64,000 nt of DNA from Burkholderiaceae bacterium. Its GTDB lineage: Bacteria; Pseudomonadota; Gammaproteobacteria; Burkholderiales; Burkholderiaceae_C. The stretch is taken from contig JAIRVR010000017.1 in NCBI GenBank assembly GCA_031253795.1, positions 62,001 through 126,000 on the forward strand, written 5' to 3'. A program made the position numbers and the translations under genes. Below are positions 33,699 through 42,594 of this stretch, one piece after another. The notes beneath the pieces are model-generated. The model saw only the letters and a list, made by a program, of their open reading frames with translations, did no database searches and was not told where the DNA came from. Position 1 is the first letter of the stretch, and the number at the start of each line of letters is the position of its first letter.

Positions 33699-35870
33699 AT
33701 GCCTGCCGACCTGCCCGCCTTTCCTCCTCTTGCATCCTGCCCCGAGCAGGCCACGGTGCGCTTTGCCGCAACCATTCTGTTCCTGAGCCAGTCCGCCCGG
33801 TCCACGGCGCTAGGCCTGCAAGGCCAGTCCCTGTCGCTGCAGCAGGCCCGGCCGCTGCGTGACGATGTCTCCACGGACGAAATCACGCCCCTGCCCATAC
33901 TCACGCACTACGACGACCAGCTGGGGCGCCATCCCTACACGGGACTGCAGTGCGGCGATGTCCGGCCCATAGGCCGTGACGCCGTGCGTGCCGCGGGCAT
34001 CGAGGTGGTGGTGGCGGGCCGGCGCTATGGCAAGGGATCGTCGCGCGAGCACAGCCCCGCGGCCGAGCGCCATGCGGGCGTGCGTCTGGTCATCGCCGAG
34101 AGCTTCGAACGCATCTACCGCCAGAACGCCGACAACATCGGCCTGTTCACCTCGACGGATTTTGGCCTGGTCGCGCGCATCCAGGCCGGCGAGGCCATTG
34201 CCCTGGCCGAGCTGCTGGCGGGCCGCGATGCGTTGACCGCGGCCATCCTGGGCAGCGGCGGCCTGCTGCGCTTCGGCCAGCGTTTCATGCGCGACATGCG
34301 TCCCGCGTCCCGCAGCGTCGAAGGATGCAGTGCAGTCGAGGCAGGTGACCGCGATGGCGGCCGACCCCGCACGCTGTTCGAGAAGATCGTGGCCCGCCAC
34401 GCCCTGGCCTCGGAAGTGGCGGCCGGCGCTCCGGTGGCCGGCACTCCGGCGGCCGGCACCTCTGCGGACGCTGCACCGGAGGTGGGTCAGGGAGCCTTCG
34501 TGCGCGCGGACTGGCGCTTCATCCACGAGTACTACACGGGCATGGCGGCCCATATGCTGCACACGGCCTTCGGCCGGCCGCTGGCGCTGCGCGATCCCGG
34601 CTCGGTCATCGTCTTCGAGGACCACACCTCCTACGTGGATCAGAGCCCGGCCCATGTGCGCGGCGGCCTGGTGCCCAATGTGCTGCGCATGGTCGAGGCG
34701 CAGCGCGGGTTCGTGGCCGACTACGGCCTGCGCTGCCACCGCACGCCGACCGAGGCCCAGGCAGCGGCGGATGGCGAGGGTCGGCAGGCCGGCATCTCGC
34801 ACGCCATGGTGGCCGAGCACTATGCGCTGCCGGGCCAGCTTGTCGTGGGCACGGATTCGCACACCCCGCACAGCGGCGCCCTGGGCTGCGTGGCCTTCGG
34901 CGTGGGCACGACCGACATGGCCAACGCCTTCATGACCGGCGCCGTGCGCATGACCATGCCCGCGTCGCTGCGCATCGTGCTCGACGGCCGGCCGGGCCCG
35001 GGCGTGACGGCCAAGGACATCGCCCTGCACCTGCTGGCCCTGCCCTTCATCCGCGAGGGCGGCGGCGTGGGCAAGGTCTTCGAGTTCTGCGGCGAGGCCA
35101 TCGCCGCCCTGTCCACCGACGAGCGCGCCACCCTGACCAATATGACGGCCGAGCTGGGAGGCTTCACGGGCATGGTCGCACCCGATGCCGAAACGCAGCG
35201 CTTTCTGCGCGAGCGCCGGGGGCTGGACTTCGCGCTGCAGCCCTGGATGCGCAGCGACGAAGGGGCCGAATACGCGGCCACGCTGCGCGTGGACTGCGCC
35301 ACCGTGCCCCCCATGGTGGCGCGGCCCGGCGACCCGGGCAATGGCATGGCGCTGGCGGCGCTGCGGCAGCCTCTGCGCGTGGACATCGCCTACGGCGGGT
35401 CCTGCACGGCGGGCAAGCGCGAGGATTTCGACCACTACCACGCCGTGCTGCGCTGGGCGGCGGACCGGGGGCTCGCGGTGGCTCCCCATGTGCGGCTGTT
35501 CCTGCAGTTCGGCACCACGGCCGTGCGCGACCACTGCATTGCCCAGGGCTATATGCAGGCCTTCGAGCAGGTGGGCGCACGCATGCTCCAGCCCTCGTGC
35601 GGGGCCTGCGGCAACTGCGGTCCCGGGGGCTCCGAGCACGCGGACCAGGTCACGGTCAGCGCCATCAACCGCAACTTCCCGGGCCGTGGCGGCCCCGGTC
35701 AGGTCTGGCTGGCCAGCCCGCCCACGGTGGCGGCCAGTGCCATCGCGGGCGAGCTGCTGTCCTTCGAACAACTGCGGCAACGGCATGAGACCGCAGACGG
35801 ACGCCATCACAACACAAGGAGACAAACATGCCCCACATCCGATCCAGAAGGGTGGCGCTCGCCGCCCTGA
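33699..35870 (+). CDS. Aconitase-family hydratase with swivel domain first (LeuD-LeuC order fusion)
   Basis: A 723-residue fusion. The swivel domain comes first (to about residue 190): RPLRDDVSTDEITPLPILTHYD and GRRYGKGSSREHSPAAERHA are the LeuD/aconitase domain 4 signatures. The catalytic LeuC-like part follows, with SHAMVAEHY, VVGTDSHTPHSGALGCVAFG (first cluster Cys) and PSCGACGNCG (remaining Cys of the [4Fe-4S] cluster). Canonical aconitase A has the opposite order; AcnB has swivel before catalytic but also a HEAT-like domain, absent here. It should isomerise or hydrate a di- or tricarboxylate. The last 43 bases overlap the Bug gene. The start may lie later than 33699, since the first 45 residues are not conserved-looking. 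Confidence 0.85.
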   Translation: MPADLPAFPPLASCPEQATVRFAATILFLSQSARSTALGLQGQSLSLQQARPLRDDVSTDEITPLPILTHYDDQLGRHPYTGLQCGDVRPIGRDAVRAAGIEVVVAGRRYGKGSSREHSPAAERHAGVRLVIAESFERIYRQNADNIGLFTSTDFGLVARIQAGEAIALAELLAGRDALTAAILGSGGLLRFGQRFMRDMRPASRSVEGCSAVEAGDRDGGRPRTLFEKIVARHALASEVAAGAPVAGTPAAGTSADAAPEVGQGAFVRADWRFIHEYYTGMAAHMLHTAFGRPLALRDPGSVIVFEDHTSYVDQSPAHVRGGLVPNVLRMVEAQRGFVADYGLRCHRTPTEAQAAADGEGRQAGISHAMVAEHYALPGQLVVGTDSHTPHSGALGCVAFGVGTTDMANAFMTGAVRMTMPASLRIVLDGRPGPGVTAKDIALHLLALPFIREGGGVGKVFEFCGEAIAALSTDERATLTNMTAELGGFTGMVAPDAETQRFLRERRGLDFALQPWMRSDEGAEYAATLRVDCATVPPMVARPGDPGNGMALAALRQPLRVDIAYGGSCTAGKREDFDHYHAVLRWAADRGLAVAPHVRLFLQFGTTAVRDHCIAQGYMQAFEQVGARMLQPSCGACGNCGPGGSEHADQVTVSAINRNFPGRGGPGQVWLASPPTVAASAIAGELLSFEQLRQRHETADGRHHNTRRQTCPTSDPEGWRSPP

Positions 35871-36796
35871 TGTCCCTGGCCTGCCTGCCGGCCGCGCATG
35901 CCCAGCCCGACAGGCCGCTGCGCCTCATCGTGCCGCTGGCCGCCGGCTCCACGGTGGATGCCGTGGCGCGCGCCCTGGCGCCGGGCCTGGGCCGGTCCGC
36001 CGGCCATCCCGTGGTGGTCGAGAACATCGCGGGCGCGGGCGGCATTCCAGGCACGGCCCAGCTGGTGCGCGCGCCGCGGGACGGCCTGACCCTGGCCATG
36101 GTCTCGTCCAACCATGCAATCAACCCGGGGCTGTACAAGTCCATCCCCTACGACAGTCTGCGCGACATCACGCCAATTGCCGTGGTCGCCACCGTGCCCC
36201 TGGTGCTGGTGGTCCATCCTTCCCTGCCCGTCAAAACCGTGCGCGAACTGCTGTCCCATGCCCGTGCCCATCCGGGCCAGCTCAACTATGGCTCGGCCGG
36301 CAATGGCAGCACCTTGCACCTGGCGGCCGAGCTGCTGGTGCGCGAGACGGGCCTGGACATGCGCCATGTGCCCTACCGGGGCACGGGGCCGCTGTTGAAC
36401 GACCTGATCGGCGGTCAGGTGCAACTGGGCTTTGTCTCCATCTCCCAGGTCGCGCCCCATCTGCGTTCGGGCGCGCTGCGCGCCCTGGCCGTTTCCACGC
36501 CCCGGCGCTTGCCCGTGCTGCCCGACCTGCCCACCCTGGACGAGGCCGGCGTGCCCGGCTATGGCTTCGACGCCTGGATCGCCCTGGTCGGGCCCGGCGG
36601 GCTGCCGCGCGCCCTGGCCGACGCCAGCTATTCGGCGGCACGCGCCGCGCTGGCCTCGCCCGAGGCGCGCACGGCCCTGGCCGCCCAGGGCCTGAGCCTG
36701 CTGGACCTGGGGCCCGATGCCGCGCCGGCCTTTTTCCAGGCTGAACTGGCCAAGCACCAGAAGCTGGTGCGGCAATCGGGGGCCGCGATTGACTGA
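35828..36796 (+). CDS. Bug-family periplasmic solute-binding protein
   Basis: A 322-residue exported protein. Its signal peptide is MPHIRSRRVALAALMSLACL, ending at AHAQ. Bug motifs are RPLRLIVPLAAGSTVD, VVVENIAGAGGI, LNYGSAGNGSTLHLAAE and VPYRGTGPLLNDLIGGQVQ. AAGGAG lies seven bases before the ATG. It sits between an aconitase-type hydratase and an RraA/aldolase-family gene, which together suggest uptake of a tricarboxylate-like or substituted dicarboxylate. The TTG start of the next gene overlaps its stop. Confidence 0.9.
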   Translation: MPHIRSRRVALAALMSLACLPAAHAQPDRPLRLIVPLAAGSTVDAVARALAPGLGRSAGHPVVVENIAGAGGIPGTAQLVRAPRDGLTLAMVSSNHAINPGLYKSIPYDSLRDITPIAVVATVPLVLVVHPSLPVKTVRELLSHARAHPGQLNYGSAGNGSTLHLAAELLVRETGLDMRHVPYRGTGPLLNDLIGGQVQLGFVSISQVAPHLRSGALRALAVSTPRRLPVLPDLPTLDEAGVPGYGFDAWIALVGPGGLPRALADASYSAARAALASPEARTALAAQGLSLLDLGPDAAPAFFQAELAKHQKLVRQSGAAID

Positions 36797-37283
36797 AGCC
36801 CTTTTCACGGCCTGCACGGCCGATCTCTGCGACCGCTTCGGCGCGGACGCCCGCACAGGCGGTGCCGATCTGCGCTCGTATGGCGGCCGTGACACGGCCC
36901 GCGGCCTGATTGCCACCCTGCAATGCCGGGAGGACGCCGCCCTGCTGCGCATGCAACTGGCCGAGCCCGGGCAGGGGCGCATCCTCGTCGTCGATGGCGG
37001 GGGCTCGCTGCAGGCGGCCCTGCTGGGTGAGCGCATGGCCGCCCTGGCCCTGGACCGCGGCTGGGCCGGCCTGGTCATCCATGGCGCCGTGCGCGATGTG
37101 GCCCGCCTGCGCAGCCTGGACATCGCCGTGCTCGCCCTGGGCCAGGTTCCACGCCGCGGCGGCCGCACGGGCGCGGGCTGCACGGGCACGGACCTGTTCT
37201 TTGGCGGCCTGTGGTTCAGGCCCGGCCAGTACCTGTGCCTGGACGCGGATGGGATGGTCGTGCTGGACCACGCGCCGGCCTGA
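36789..37283 (+). CDS. RraA-family protein (RNase E inhibitor-like / oxaloacetate decarboxylase-aldolase)
   Basis: A 164-residue protein very close in layout to RraA: TACTADLCDRFG, then ILVVDGGGSLQAALLGERMA, GWAGLVIHGAVRDVARLRSLD and FGGLWFRPGQYLCLDADGMV. Only a TTG at 36789 gives the expected N-terminus; it overlaps the upstream TGA. The family includes both RraA, which binds RNase E, and class II aldolases such as 4-hydroxy-4-methyl-2-oxoglutarate/4-carboxy-4-hydroxy-2-oxoadipate aldolase. The G-x(20)-R-D motif of the aldolases is compatible with GAVRDV. Context with a hydratase and a Bug protein favours the aldolase reading for this copy. Confidence 0.8.
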   Translation: MTEALFTACTADLCDRFGADARTGGADLRSYGGRDTARGLIATLQCREDAALLRMQLAEPGQGRILVVDGGGSLQAALLGERMAALALDRGWAGLVIHGAVRDVARLRSLDIAVLALGQVPRRGGRTGAGCTGTDLFFGGLWFRPGQYLCLDADGMVVLDHAPA

Positions 37284-37343
37284 GCGCGCGGCGCACTACC
37301 ATGGACCCCGGGGGCCGCCGGCCGCGCGGCCCGGGAGTGCACC

Positions 37344-37733
37344 ATGAAAATCGTGATCACCAGCGTGTTCGTCGACGACCAGGACAAGGCCCTGGCCTTT
37401 TACCGCGACGTGCTGGGTTTTGTGCCCAAGCACGACATTCCCATGGGCGGCGATGCGCGCTGGCTGACACTGACCTCGCCGGGCGACCCCGACGGGGTGG
37501 AGCTGCTGCTGGAGCCCGACATGCACCCGGCCGCCCGGCCCTTCAAGACGGCGCTGCATGCCGACGGCATACCCGCCACCTTTTTCGGCGTCGACGATGT
37601 GCAGGCCGAATACCAGCGGCTGAGCGCGGCCGGCGTGCGCTTCACCAGGCCGCCCACGCACCTGGGCCCTGTCACCATCGCCGTGTTCGACGACGGCTGC
37701 GGCAATCTCATCCAGATCAATCAGCGGCACTGA
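37344..37733 (+). CDS. VOC-superfamily (glyoxalase-fold) protein
   Basis: A 129-residue single-copy VOC protein: VFVDDQDKALAFYRDVLGF, a central GVELLLEPD, and a last strand DGCGNLIQINQ. The metal ligands expected of glyoxalases are only partly present (E in GVELLLE), so it may be a dioxygenase-like, antibiotic-binding or lactoylglutathione-type enzyme of unknown substrate. It is 60 bases after the RraA-family gene and convergent with the TetR gene. Confidence 0.8.
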   Translation: MKIVITSVFVDDQDKALAFYRDVLGFVPKHDIPMGGDARWLTLTSPGDPDGVELLLEPDMHPAARPFKTALHADGIPATFFGVDDVQAEYQRLSAAGVRFTRPPTHLGPVTIAVFDDGCGNLIQINQRH

Positions 37734-37752
37734 GCGTGCCACACGGGTCGCG

Positions 37753-38400
37753 TCAGGCCACGGGGCGTGTGCCCGCCAGGCCGTCGAAGGTGGTGCTGCA
37801 CACCCAGTCGATGATTTGCCCATGGGTGTACTGGCCCGATTCCTTGAGCAGGGCCACGACGGGATCGCAGGCGCGCGCGAACAGGGTGTAGAGCACCAGC
37901 TCGGCCGGGAAACGGGCCTGCAGCTGGCCGCTGGTCTGGGCCTCGGCAATCCAGATGCTCAGGCGGTTGCTCAGCGAAATCAGGCGGTCCATGTAGGCGT
38001 CGTTGGACTGCAGCGAGGCGCTGAGGTGGGAGTTCTGCGCGGGCAGGGAGGGCATTTCGCCTTCCAGCTGGGTCTGCATGGCCCAGCGGGTCACGGCCTT
38101 GAGCTGGTCCAGGGCCGCCACCGGGCTGCCGCTGTCCGCGGCCTCCTGCGCCTGGGCACGCAGGCCGTCGACAAAGGCCAGCGCCCGGTCGAGCACGCCC
38201 ACCATGGCGGCTCCCGCCAGTTCTTCCTTGGAGGTGAACAGCTTGTAGAGACTGGCCTTGGCCAGGCCGGCCTCGGCCGCCACCTCGTCCACGGTCATGG
38301 CGTCATAGCCCTTGGTGGCCAGCAGGCGGTTGACGGCGGCCACGATGGCTTGTTCGCGCACGCGCTGGATCTGCTCCTTGATGGATGAACGGGCTTTCAT
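37753..38400 (-). CDS. TetR-family transcriptional regulator
   Basis: A 215-residue TetR protein. The HTH reads MTVDEVAAEAGLAKASLYKL followed by FTSKEELAGAAM. The C-terminal helical ligand pocket is unremarkable. It is divergent from the eight-gene lipid operon at 38526, and the AT-rich gap of 125 bases holds a 16-bp dyad that is a good operator candidate. It probably represses the lipid operon and itself. The ATG at 38400 gives the usual short N-terminal arm. Confidence 0.9.
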   Translation of the reverse strand: MKARSSIKEQIQRVREQAIVAAVNRLLATKGYDAMTVDEVAAEAGLAKASLYKLFTSKEELAGAAMVGVLDRALAFVDGLRAQAQEAADSGSPVAALDQLKAVTRWAMQTQLEGEMPSLPAQNSHLSASLQSNDAYMDRLISLSNRLSIWIAEAQTSGQLQARFPAELVLYTLFARACDPVVALLKESGQYTHGQIIDWVCSTTFDGLAGTRPVA

Positions 38401-38474
38401 GGGGCGCCATTTTAGACCGATAGGAATTATTTAAGTACTTTGTGGTGCAAATTTCGGATTAAGTGTTTATAGTT

Positions 38475-38490
38475 TGAACTCATCAGTTCA
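38475..38490. promoter_or_regulatory. Candidate TetR operator TGAACT-CATC-AGTTCA
   Basis: Perfect 6-bp arms around CATC in the AT-rich divergent gap, 36 bases before the flavin oxidoreductase start and 75 before the TetR start. TetR-family operators are typically 15-16-bp dyads at this kind of position. No other strong dyad is seen in the gap. Confidence 0.5.
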
Positions 38491-38525
38491 CGTTTTGATC
38501 TTGATGGTTTTACAGGGGGCACGGT

Positions 38526-39893
38526 ATGCATCGCATCGCAGTCATCGGGTCCGGTATCTCGGGGCTTGCCGCCGCCTGGCGCATGTCGGGCCGCCATGTC
38601 TCCCACCGCATCACGCTGTTCGAGGCCGGCAGCCATTTCGGCGGCCATGCCCATACCGTGGACCTGACGCTGGATGGCGCAACCCATGGTGTGGATACCG
38701 GTTTTCTGGTCTTCAACCACCGCACCTACCCGCTGCTCACCCGCCTGTTCCGCGACCTGGGTGTGGAAACGGCACCGTCCGAAATGTCGTTTTCGGTCCA
38801 GGTTCCCGGCCCCGGTGGCCAGGAGGGGCTGGAGTGGAGCGGGCGCTCGCTGGGCGCCGTCTTTGCCCAGCGCCGCAATCTTCTGCGGCCGCGCTTTGCG
38901 CGCATGCTGGCCGATATCCTGCGCTTCAACCGCCTGGCTACGCGGCTGGCGCACGGCGAGGCCGGGGAGGACATGCACGGAACGGTCGGCGCCTTCCTGG
39001 ACCGCCATGGCCTGGGCCAGGCCTTCCGCGAGGAATACTTCCTGCCCATGATCGGCTGCATCTGGTCCTGCCCCACCGAGCAGATGCTGGACTTCCCGCT
39101 GGCCACCCTGATCCGGTTCTGCCACAACCACGGCCTGGTCCAGGTGACGGACCGCCCCGTGTGGCACACGGTGCGCGGAGGTTCGCGCAATTACGTGCAG
39201 CGCATGCTGGACCAGATCGCCCAGGGCGGACGCCACGAGGTGCTGCGCAACACGCCTGTGCTGGGCCTGGTGCGCCAGGAGCAGGGTGTGCTGCTGCGCA
39301 CGGCCCAGGGAACCCAGCGCTTCGATGCCGTGGTGCTGGCTTGCCACAGCGACCAGGCCCTGGCCCTGCTGGGCGAGGACGCGACGGCACAGGAGCGCCA
39401 GGTGCTGGGCGCCATCCGCTACCAGTCCAACACCGCCGTGCTGCACACCGACACCGGCGTGCTGCCGCGCCGCCCTGCCGCCTGGGCGGCGTGGAACTTC
39501 GAGCGTGCCGGCCTGCCCGTGCAGCGTGACGGCACTGGCGGCGTCTGCCTGCACTACCTGATCAACCGGCTGCAGCCCCTGCCATGGCAGCGGCCCGTCA
39601 TCGTCTCGCTCAACCCGGCCCGCCCCATCGACGAAGGCCAGGTCCACCGCCGCATCGAGTACAGCCACCCCGTCTTCGACCAGGCCGCCATCGAGGCCCA
39701 GGGCCAGGTCCATGGCCTGCAGGGCCAGCGCCGTACCTGGTATTGCGGCGCCTGGTGCGGCTATGGCTTCCACGAGGACGGACTGCGCTCGGCCCTGGCC
39801 GCCGCCGACGGGGTGCTGGACGCGCTGCGGCGTGGCCTGCCGCAGCCGGGGTATGACGACCTGGGCGTGGCCGAGCGCCGGGAGGCGGCATGA
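38526..39893 (+). CDS. FAD-dependent oxidoreductase (flavin amine oxidase type), first gene of lipid operon
   Basis: A 455-residue flavoprotein. The N-terminal dinucleotide motif is AVIGSGISGLAAAWRMSG, followed by the second FAD motif VDTGFLVFNHRTYP. The C-terminus contains YCGAWCGYGFHEDGLRSA, the usual ending of this subfamily of desaturase/amine-oxidase-like proteins. Such genes are consistently found next to DUF1365 and cyclopropane-fatty-acid-synthase-like genes. It may desaturate or oxidise a modified fatty acyl chain; this is inferred from context. The next ATG overlaps its stop (ATGA). Confidence 0.9.
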   Translation: MHRIAVIGSGISGLAAAWRMSGRHVSHRITLFEAGSHFGGHAHTVDLTLDGATHGVDTGFLVFNHRTYPLLTRLFRDLGVETAPSEMSFSVQVPGPGGQEGLEWSGRSLGAVFAQRRNLLRPRFARMLADILRFNRLATRLAHGEAGEDMHGTVGAFLDRHGLGQAFREEYFLPMIGCIWSCPTEQMLDFPLATLIRFCHNHGLVQVTDRPVWHTVRGGSRNYVQRMLDQIAQGGRHEVLRNTPVLGLVRQEQGVLLRTAQGTQRFDAVVLACHSDQALALLGEDATAQERQVLGAIRYQSNTAVLHTDTGVLPRRPAAWAAWNFERAGLPVQRDGTGGVCLHYLINRLQPLPWQRPVIVSLNPARPIDEGQVHRRIEYSHPVFDQAAIEAQGQVHGLQGQRRTWYCGAWCGYGFHEDGLRSALAAADGVLDALRRGLPQPGYDDLGVAERREAA

Positions 39894-40672
39894 CCGATAC
39901 CAGGGTCCCGCAGCCCCAGATCGGCTTCGGCCAGGTGTGGCACCGCCGCCTGCGGCCGGTGGAGCACGCCTTCCGCTATCCCGGCTATTTCCTGCTGCTG
40001 CCGCTGCGCAGCCTGCGCGAGCAGCCCTGCGCGGCCCTGCGGCGCAACCGCCTGGGCTGGCTGAGCTTCCATGACAGCGACCATGGGGAGGGCGGGGACG
40101 ACGCCCTGGCCTGGTTCGACGCGCTGCTGCACGGCGAGGGCATAGGCGATGCCGATGGCGAGGTCTGGCTGCACACCTTTCCCAGGGTGCTGGGCTATGT
40201 CTTCAAGCCCGTGAGCTTCTGGTACGCCCACCGCGCCGACGGATCGCTGGCGGCCGTGCTCGCCGAGGTGAACAACACCTTCGGCGAGCGCCACGCCTAT
40301 CTGCTGGCCGGACCCGGCCTGGACTGGGGCCGCGAACAGACGGCGGACAAGGTGTTCCATGTCTCGCCCTTTTGCGCGGTGGCCGGGCATTACCGCTTTC
40401 GCTTCGAGCGCAGCGAGGCCTCGCCGGCCGGGCCCGCGCGCACCCTGGTGCGCGTGGACCTGCACGACGAGGCCGGGGCCTTGCTCCAGACCAGCGTGGG
40501 CGGCCACCTGCAGCCGCTGAGCGCCCGCGGCCTGCGGCGTGCCTTTTTCGGCACGCCGCTGATGACCCTGGGCGTCATCGCACGCATTCACTGGCAGGCG
40601 CTGCGCCTCTGGGCCAAGCGCGTGCCCTTCCATGGCAAACCTTCCAAGCCGCAAAGCTTCGTCACCCGATGA
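39890..40672 (+). CDS. DUF1365 family protein
   Basis: A 260-residue protein of the DUF1365 family, recognisable by GQVWHRRLRPVEHAFRYPGY, LHTFPRVLGYVFKPVSFWYA and VLAEVNNTFGERHAYLL. No transmembrane segment is obvious. The biochemical role is not known; the family is nearly always located between a flavin amine oxidase and a CFA-synthase-like gene, as here. Four-base overlaps at both ends indicate tight coupling. Confidence 0.88.
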   Translation: MTDTRVPQPQIGFGQVWHRRLRPVEHAFRYPGYFLLLPLRSLREQPCAALRRNRLGWLSFHDSDHGEGGDDALAWFDALLHGEGIGDADGEVWLHTFPRVLGYVFKPVSFWYAHRADGSLAAVLAEVNNTFGERHAYLLAGPGLDWGREQTADKVFHVSPFCAVAGHYRFRFERSEASPAGPARTLVRVDLHDEAGALLQTSVGGHLQPLSARGLRRAFFGTPLMTLGVIARIHWQALRLWAKRVPFHGKPSKPQSFVTR

Positions 40673-41979
40673 ATACCACCACCGCGCCCCGACTGAGCCC
40701 CGGCCTGGCCCCGGCCTCCTCCATGCCCGCAGCGGCGCGCCGCGTGCTGGCCCTGCTCGAAGGCCTGCCCTGCGGCCAGTTGCAACTGCAGCTGCCGCAG
40801 GGCGGTGTGATGCACCTGCCCCGAACCCCGCCTGCGGGCAGCGCCGTGCCCCAGGACGGGGAGCCGGCAGCCACGCTGGTGCTGCACGACTGGCGGCTGT
40901 TCGAGCGCCTGCGCCGCTCCGGCGACATCGGCCTGGCCGAAAGCTATATCGACGGCGAATGGGACAGCCCCGACCTCGCGGCCCTGCTGCGCCTGTGCAT
41001 ACGCAACCGCGACCATGCACAGGACCTGGTCTACGGCCACTGGTGGGGGCGGCTGGGCTACCGCCTGCGCCACCTGCTGCAGCGCAATTCGCGCGCCGGC
41101 AGTGCCCGCAACATCCATGCGCACTACGACCTGGGCAATGACTTCTACCGGCTGTGGCTGGACCCGGGCATGAGCTACAGCGCCGCCTGGTTCGAAGGCT
41201 GCACGGCGGCCGGCGCTTCGGCGCCCGACGCAGCGGCGCCCGGTGACCTGGAGCAGGCGCAGTTGGCCAAGATGCGCCATGCCCTGCGCCAGGCGCGCGT
41301 GCAGCCGGGCCAGCGTCTGCTGGAGATCGGCTGTGGCTGGGGCGGGCTGGCCGAGACCGCGGCCCGCGAGTTCGGCGCCCGCGTCACGGGCGTGACCCTG
41401 TCGCGCGAGCAGCTGCAGTGGGGCCGGCGGCGCCTGCAGGACGCGGGCCTGGCGGAACAGGTGGAGCTGCGCTACGAGGACTACCGCGACCTGCCGGCCC
41501 GCCATGCGGGCCAGCCTTTCGATGCCATCGTCTCCATCGAGATGTTCGAAGCCGTGGGGCGTGAATACTGGCGCGGCTACTTCGACACCCTGCGCGACTG
41601 CCTCAAGCCGGGCGGCTACGCCTGCATCCAGACCATCACCCTGCGCGACGACCTGTTCGCGCGCTATCTGCGCTCCACCGACTTCATTCAGCAGTTCATT
41701 TTCCCCGGGGGGCTGCTGCCCAGTCCCTCGGCCTTCGAGGCCGAGGCCCGCCGCGCCGGGTTCGTGGTCGAGCACCGGCTGGCCTTCGGCCGCGACTATG
41801 CCGAGACCCTGCGGCGCTGGAGCCAAGCCTTCGAGCGCGAGATCGCAGCAGTCCAGCGCCAGGGTTTCGATGCACGCTTTCAGCGCATCTGGCGCTTTTA
41901 CCTGGCCTACTGCGAGGCGGCCTTCGACACCGGCAACACCGATGTCATGCAGTTCACGCTGCGCCGGCCACTGCCATGA
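40669..41979 (+). CDS. Cyclopropane-fatty-acid-synthase-like SAM methyltransferase
   Basis: A 436-residue SAM-dependent methyltransferase. The core motifs are AHYDLGNDFYRLWLDPGMSY (151-170), the SAM-binding LEIGCGWGGLAE, EMFEAVGREYW, then FIQQFIFPGGLLPS. The N-terminal lipid-binding helical region is present. It would transfer a methyl group to the double bond of an unsaturated fatty acyl chain in phospholipid, giving cyclopropane or methylated products. Its place after the flavoprotein and DUF1365 suggests a specialised modification, unlike stand-alone Cfa. Confidence 0.9.
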   Translation: MNTTTAPRLSPGLAPASSMPAAARRVLALLEGLPCGQLQLQLPQGGVMHLPRTPPAGSAVPQDGEPAATLVLHDWRLFERLRRSGDIGLAESYIDGEWDSPDLAALLRLCIRNRDHAQDLVYGHWWGRLGYRLRHLLQRNSRAGSARNIHAHYDLGNDFYRLWLDPGMSYSAAWFEGCTAAGASAPDAAAPGDLEQAQLAKMRHALRQARVQPGQRLLEIGCGWGGLAETAAREFGARVTGVTLSREQLQWGRRRLQDAGLAEQVELRYEDYRDLPARHAGQPFDAIVSIEMFEAVGREYWRGYFDTLRDCLKPGGYACIQTITLRDDLFARYLRSTDFIQQFIFPGGLLPSPSAFEAEARRAGFVVEHRLAFGRDYAETLRRWSQAFEREIAAVQRQGFDARFQRIWRFYLAYCEAAFDTGNTDVMQFTLRRPLP

Positions 41980-42569
41980 AGGCCATCCACACCCCGGGCC
42001 ACGCCACGGCCTTTGTGCTCGCCAGCCTGTTTTGCCTGCTCGCCATGACCCATCCTGCCCACGCCGCCCCACCCCTCGCATCCGCCCCATCTGTCGCCGC
42101 TCCCGCCGAGCTGCGCCAGGCCCTGCCCGAGGCCCGTCTGGTGGGCACGGGGGCGCTGCGCTTCTTCGGGCTGCGCGTCTACGAGGCCCGGCTGTGGGCC
42201 GGGCCCGGCTTCGAGCCCCTGCGCTACGACCAGCAGGCCATGGCGCTGGAACTGGTCTATGACCGCAGGCTGGAAGGCGGGGCGATTGCCGAACGCTCCA
42301 TCGCCGAGATGCGCCGCGTCGGCCCGTTCAGCGAGGAGCAGTCGCGCCAGTGGCTGGCCCTGATGCGCCAGGCCTTTCCCGATGTGGCCGCACAGGACCG
42401 CCTGCTGGGCCTGAGCGACGGGCAGGGCGGGGTGCGTTTTTTCCACAATGGACAGCCCACGGCCCAGATCCGTGATGCGCAGTATGCGCGGCTGTTCTTC
42501 GGCATCTGGCTGGCCGAGCAGACATCGGCGCCCGCACTGCGCAATGCCCTGCTGGGCCTGGCGCACTGA
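41976..42569 (+). CDS. Exported chalcone-isomerase-like protein
   Basis: A 197-residue protein with a signal peptide (hydrophobic FVLASLFCLLAM, ending near AHA). The mature part resembles the bacterial chalcone-isomerase-like family: LVGTGALRFFGLRVYEARLW, then ALELVYDRRLEGGAIAERS and FFGIWLAEQTSAPALRNALLG. Homologues are thought to bind lipids or fatty acids; no isomerase activity is implied. ATGA overlap with the methyltransferase gene. Confidence 0.85.
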   Translation: MKAIHTPGHATAFVLASLFCLLAMTHPAHAAPPLASAPSVAAPAELRQALPEARLVGTGALRFFGLRVYEARLWAGPGFEPLRYDQQAMALELVYDRRLEGGAIAERSIAEMRRVGPFSEEQSRQWLALMRQAFPDVAAQDRLLGLSDGQGGVRFFHNGQPTAQIRDAQYARLFFGIWLAEQTSAPALRNALLGLAH

Positions 42570-42594
42570 GTCTTGCCGCCACCGGGGCCTGACC

